Shown: positions 61,699-64,000 of the stretch, one piece after another
Numbering within the stretch: position 1 is the stretch's first letter
Layout of the letters: each line of letters starts with the position of its first letter
Origin: Streptomyces sp. R21
Lineage (GTDB): Bacteria; Actinomycetota; Actinomycetes; Streptomycetales; Streptomycetaceae
Reading direction: 5' to 3'
Assembly (NCBI RefSeq): GCF_041051975.1
Contig: NZ_CP163435.1
Location: 5,084,001 to 5,148,000, forward strand
DNA length: 64,000 bases
Translations under genes and position numbers: made by a program
Notes under the pieces: generated by a model
Told to the model about the DNA's origin: nothing
The model's database searches: none
What the model saw: only the letters and a program-made list of their open reading frames with translations

Positions 61699-62301
61699 AT
61701 GGCAGGCGAGACCGTCATCACGGTCGTCGGCAATCTTGTCGACGACCCCGAGCTGCGCTTCACCCCTTCCGGTGCGGCGGTCGCGAAGTTCCGTGTCGCG
61801 TCCACTCCCCGCACCTTCGACCGTCAGACCAATGAGTGGAAGGACGGCGAGAGCCTGTTCCTGACCTGCTCGGTCTGGCGTCAGGCGGCGGAGAACGTCG
61901 CCGAGTCGCTCCAGCGAGGCATGCGCGTCATCGTGCAGGGCCGGCTGAAGCAGCGGTCCTACGAGGACCGTGAGGGCGTCAAGCGCACGGTCTACGAACT
62001 GGACGTCGAGGAAGTCGGCGCCAGCCTGAAGAACGCCACGGCCAAGGTCACCAAGACCACGGGTCGAGGCGGCCAGGGCGGTTACGGCGGCGGTGGTGGC
62101 GGCGGCCAGCAGGGCGGCGGCTGGGGCGGAAGCTCCGGCGGCGGTCAGCCGCAGGGCGGCGGCGCTCCCGCCGAGGACCCCTGGGCGACCAGCGCTCCGG
62201 CCGGCGGCGGCCAGCAGGGTGGCGGCGGTGGCGGCTGGGGTGGAAACTCCGGCAGCTCCGGCGGCTCCGGTGGCGGCTACTCGGACGAGCCCCCCTTCTA
62301 G
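61699..62301 (+). CDS. ssb: single-stranded DNA-binding protein
   Basis: 200 residues. OB-fold at about 1-115 (AGETVITVVGNLVDDPELRF, W-x-DGES-L-F-L-T-C). A Gly/Gln/Ser-rich linker follows, ending in the acidic tip D-E-P-P-F that recruits replication and repair proteins. It is the main SSB form, with the long Gly-rich linker seen in Streptomyces SsbA; encoded between rpsF and rpsR. Confidence 0.98.
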   Translation: MAGETVITVVGNLVDDPELRFTPSGAAVAKFRVASTPRTFDRQTNEWKDGESLFLTCSVWRQAAENVAESLQRGMRVIVQGRLKQRSYEDREGVKRTVYELDVEEVGASLKNATAKVTKTTGRGGQGGYGGGGGGGQQGGGWGGSSGGGQPQGGGAPAEDPWATSAPAGGGQQGGGGGGWGGNSGSSGGSGGGYSDEPPF

Positions 62302-62347
62302 GGGCGGGGCTCGTACCCACACTTCTTGATCACACAGGAGAAACACC

Positions 62348-62584
62348 ATGGCGAAGCCGCCTGTGCGCAAGCCTAAGAAGAAGGTCTGCGCTTTCTGCAA
62401 GGACAAGGTCACGTACGTGGACTACAAGGACACGAACATGCTGCGGAAGTTCATTTCCGACCGCGGCAAGATCCGTGCCCGCCGCGTGACCGGCAACTGC
62501 ACGCAGCACCAGCGTGACGTCGCCACGGCTGTGAAGAACAGCCGTGAGATGGCGCTGCTGCCCTACACCTCCACTGCGCGATAA
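62348..62584 (+). CDS. rpsR: 30S ribosomal protein S18, zinc-binding type
   Basis: 78 residues. In addition to the S18 core (NMLRKFISDRGKIRARRVTG), it has C14-x2-C17 and C51-x2-H54, a zinc-ribbon arrangement (the C+ type). Streptomyces normally carry a second, zinc-free S18 elsewhere that replaces this one when zinc is scarce; that copy is not in the window. Start ATG 62348 follows AGGAGAAAC. Confidence 0.98.
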   Translation: MAKPPVRKPKKKVCAFCKDKVTYVDYKDTNMLRKFISDRGKIRARRVTGNCTQHQRDVATAVKNSREMALLPYTSTAR

Positions 62585-62602
62585 GGGAAGGGTGACCGAA
62601 AC

Positions 62603-63049
62603 ATGAAGATCATCCTCACCCACGAGGTCTCCGGCCTCGGTGCCGCGGGCGACGTCGTCGACGTCAAGGACGGTTACGCCCGTAACTACCTGATCCCGCG
62701 GAACTTCGCGATCCGCTGGACCAAGGGCGGCGAGAAGGACGTCGAGCAGATTCGTCGTGCTCGCAAGATCCACGAGATCGCCACCATCGAGCAGGCCAAC
62801 GAGATCAAGGCCCGCCTCGAGGGCGTGAAGGTCCGTCTGGCCGTTCGCTCCGGCGACGCCGGTCGTCTCTTCGGCTCCGTCACCCCGGCCGACGTCGCTT
62901 CGGCGATCAAGGCTTCCGGTGGCCCCGAGGTCGACAAGCGCCGCATCGAGCTGGGCGCGCCGATCAAGACGCTGGGCGCCCACGAGACGTCCGTGCGTCT
63001 GCACCCCGAGGTTGCCGCCAAGGTCAACATCGAGGTCGTCGCGGCCTGA
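62603..63049 (+). CDS. rplI: 50S ribosomal protein L9
   Basis: 148 residues from ATG 62603. N-terminal RNA-binding domain MKIILTHEVSGLGAAGDVVD and KDGYARNYLIPRNFA; long central helix and C-terminal domain with GRLFGSVTPADVASAIK. It ends the rpsF-ssb-rpsR-rplI operon and is followed by a strong terminator. Confidence 0.99.
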   Translation: MKIILTHEVSGLGAAGDVVDVKDGYARNYLIPRNFAIRWTKGGEKDVEQIRRARKIHEIATIEQANEIKARLEGVKVRLAVRSGDAGRLFGSVTPADVASAIKASGGPEVDKRRIELGAPIKTLGAHETSVRLHPEVAAKVNIEVVAA

Positions 63050-63073
63050 CCGCTGCGCTCGGTAGAGCTGTGA

Positions 63074-63105
63074 GAAGGGCCGCACCTCAAGAGGTGCGGC
63101 CCTTC
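63074..63105 (+). terminator. rplI operon terminator
   Basis: GAAGGGCCGCACCTC (63074-63088) pairs with 63091-63105 across two bases, followed by TTCAT. Ends the ribosomal operon. Confidence 0.88.
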
Positions 63106-63137
63106 TTCATGACCTGAGGCAGGCGAGCGGCGAGGGG

Positions 63138-63151
63138 GTTTCACGTGAAAC
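63138..63151. other. parS: parS site
   Basis: Perfect GTTTCACGTGAAAC, in the gap between rplI and the MATE gene. Confidence 0.95.
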
Positions 63152-63214
63152 ACCAGCGGCGTGCGGGGCTATATGAGCAATCCGAGCACCCCGAGCAGCA
63201 CTGGAGTTTCCGGA

Positions 63215-63228
63215 GTTTCACGTGAAAC
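63215..63228. other. parS: parS site
   Basis: Perfect GTTTCACGTGAAAC, 64 bases after the previous one. Confidence 0.95.
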
Positions 63229-63245
63229 AGAGCCCATCGATCGCC

Positions 63246-63259
63246 GTTTCACGTGAAAC
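63246..63259. other. parS: parS site
   Basis: Perfect GTTTCACGTGAAAC, two bases from the stop codon of the MATE gene. Third site in 122 bases. Confidence 0.95.
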
Positions 63260-63261
63260 GG

Positions 63262-64000
63262 TCAGCGCGTCGCGCCCGTGACGACCCAGCGCCCGGAGCG
63301 GGAGCGCACCCACAAGGTCAGCATCCGTACGGTCATCATCAGCGTCATGGCTGCCCAGAGTGCGGTGAGTCCGCCGCCGAGGGTGGGTACGAGCAGCGCC
63401 ACCGGAGCGAAGGCCGCAAGGGTGAGCAGCATCGCCCACGCCAGATAGGATCCGTCCCCCGCGCCCATCAGGACTCCGTCCAGGACGAAGACGATGCCGC
63501 TGATCGGCTGGGAAACGCCCACGAGGAGCAGAGCGGGCAGCGCTGCGTCCTGGACGACCGAATCGCTGGTGAAGAGCGGAAGGAACAAGGGGCGGGCGGC
63601 GATCACCAATACGCCGAGGATGACCCCCGAGGCAATGCCCCACTGGACCATGCGGCGACATGCGTCGCGGGCCCCCTGGGCATCACCCGCACCGAGATAG
63701 CGGCCGATGATGGCCTGTCCGGCGATGGCGATCGCGTCGAGCGCGAAGGCAAGCAGGCTCCACAGCCCCATGATGATCTGGTGCGCGGCGATGTCCGCGT
63801 CTCCGAGGCGGGCGGCGACGGCGGTCGCGATCATGAGAATCGACCGCAGCGACAGCGTCCGCACCAGCAGTGGGGCGCCGGCCTGGGCACAGGCCCGTAT
63901 CCCGGCCGCGTCCGGCCGTAGCGAGGCGTCATGTCTGCGGGCGCCGCGGACGACGACGAACAGATACACCGCGGCCATGCCGAACTGGGCGATGACAGTG
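63262..64000 (-). CDS. MATE/DinF family efflux transporter (C-terminal part)
   Basis: The frame has its stop at 63262 and is open past the window edge, so at least 246 C-terminal residues are present and the N-terminus is missing. Visible helices include SILMIATAVAARLG, IMGLWSLLAFALDAIAIAGQ with the MATE motif A-I-I-G-R-Y-L-G-A-G (GQAIIGRYLGAGDA). Expected to export cations or drugs using a Na or H gradient. ATG 63978 is an internal methionine and not the start. Confidence 0.88.
   Translation of the reverse strand, partial: TVIAQFGMAAVYLFVVVRGARRHDASLRPDAAGIRACAQAGAPLLVRTLSLRSILMIATAVAARLGDADIAAHQIIMGLWSLLAFALDAIAIAGQAIIGRYLGAGDAQGARDACRRMVQWGIASGVILGVLVIAARPLFLPLFTSDSVVQDAALPALLLVGVSQPISGIVFVLDGVLMGAGDGSYLAWAMLLTLAAFAPVALLVPTLGGGLTALWAAMTLMMTVRMLTLWVRSRSGRWVVTGATR

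Overview
The window is about 64 kb of a high-GC actinobacterial chromosome centred on the replication origin. Gene order (ppiA - tRNA-Ala - tRNA-Ile - DUF3566 - gyrA - gyrB - dciA - recF - gnd - dnaN - oriC - dnaA - rpmH - rnpA - yidD - yidC - jag - rsmG - parA - parB - trxA - trxB - anti-sigma - sigM - MviN pseudokinase - murJ - DUF6049 - pcnA - ino1 - PBP - femX - rpsF - ssb - rpsR - rplI), frequent GTG starts, strong GC bias, FemX and many GTTTCACGTGAAAC parS sites all point to Streptomyces or a very close relative. No database search was possible; names rest on motifs, length and synteny.

Layout. 1-18 kb is the most variable part: a cyclophilin, a DUF5324 protein, a sigma-factor operon, tRNA-Ala, an HTH regulator and Ser/Thr kinase, a secreted two-domain protein, DLW-39, a glycosyltransferase, a ferredoxin/amidohydrolase pair, a 1354-residue HTH-STAND NTPase-WD40 protein, an Ala-rich protein and tRNA-Ile. 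17.7-30.4 kb, all on the minus strand, is the replication block (DUF3566, gyrA, gyrB, dciA, recF, gnd, dnaN, oriC with many DnaA boxes, dnaA). 30.7-37.8 kb, plus strand, holds rpmH, rnpA, yidD, yidC, jag, rsmG, parA, parB and a GNAT protein.

37.9-47.7 kb, minus strand, holds thioredoxin/thioredoxin reductase behind a sigma-R-type promoter, an ECF sigma/anti-sigma pair, a pseudokinase, MurJ and a DUF6049 protein: redox and cell-wall homeostasis. 48-58 kb holds CCA-adding enzyme, an LppU-like protein, an MFS permease, inositol phosphate synthase with a PadR regulator that has a perfect palindrome upstream, a bifunctional penicillin-binding protein and a GT87-type membrane protein. 58-64 kb holds an alanine-racemase-fold protein beside FemX, a small membrane protein, the S6-SSB-S18-L9 operon and the C-terminal part of a MATE transporter that runs off the window.

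The genes work together as an origin-proximal housekeeping cluster: initiation (DnaA, DnaN, DciA, RecF, gyrase), segregation (ParA/ParB acting on 14 candidate parS sites), membrane-protein insertion, and wall synthesis. The most unusual items are the STAND/WD40 protein with 14 recognisable propeller blades, the physically split MviN/pseudokinase, parS sites embedded in coding sequence, and several unexplained inverted or tandem repeats.
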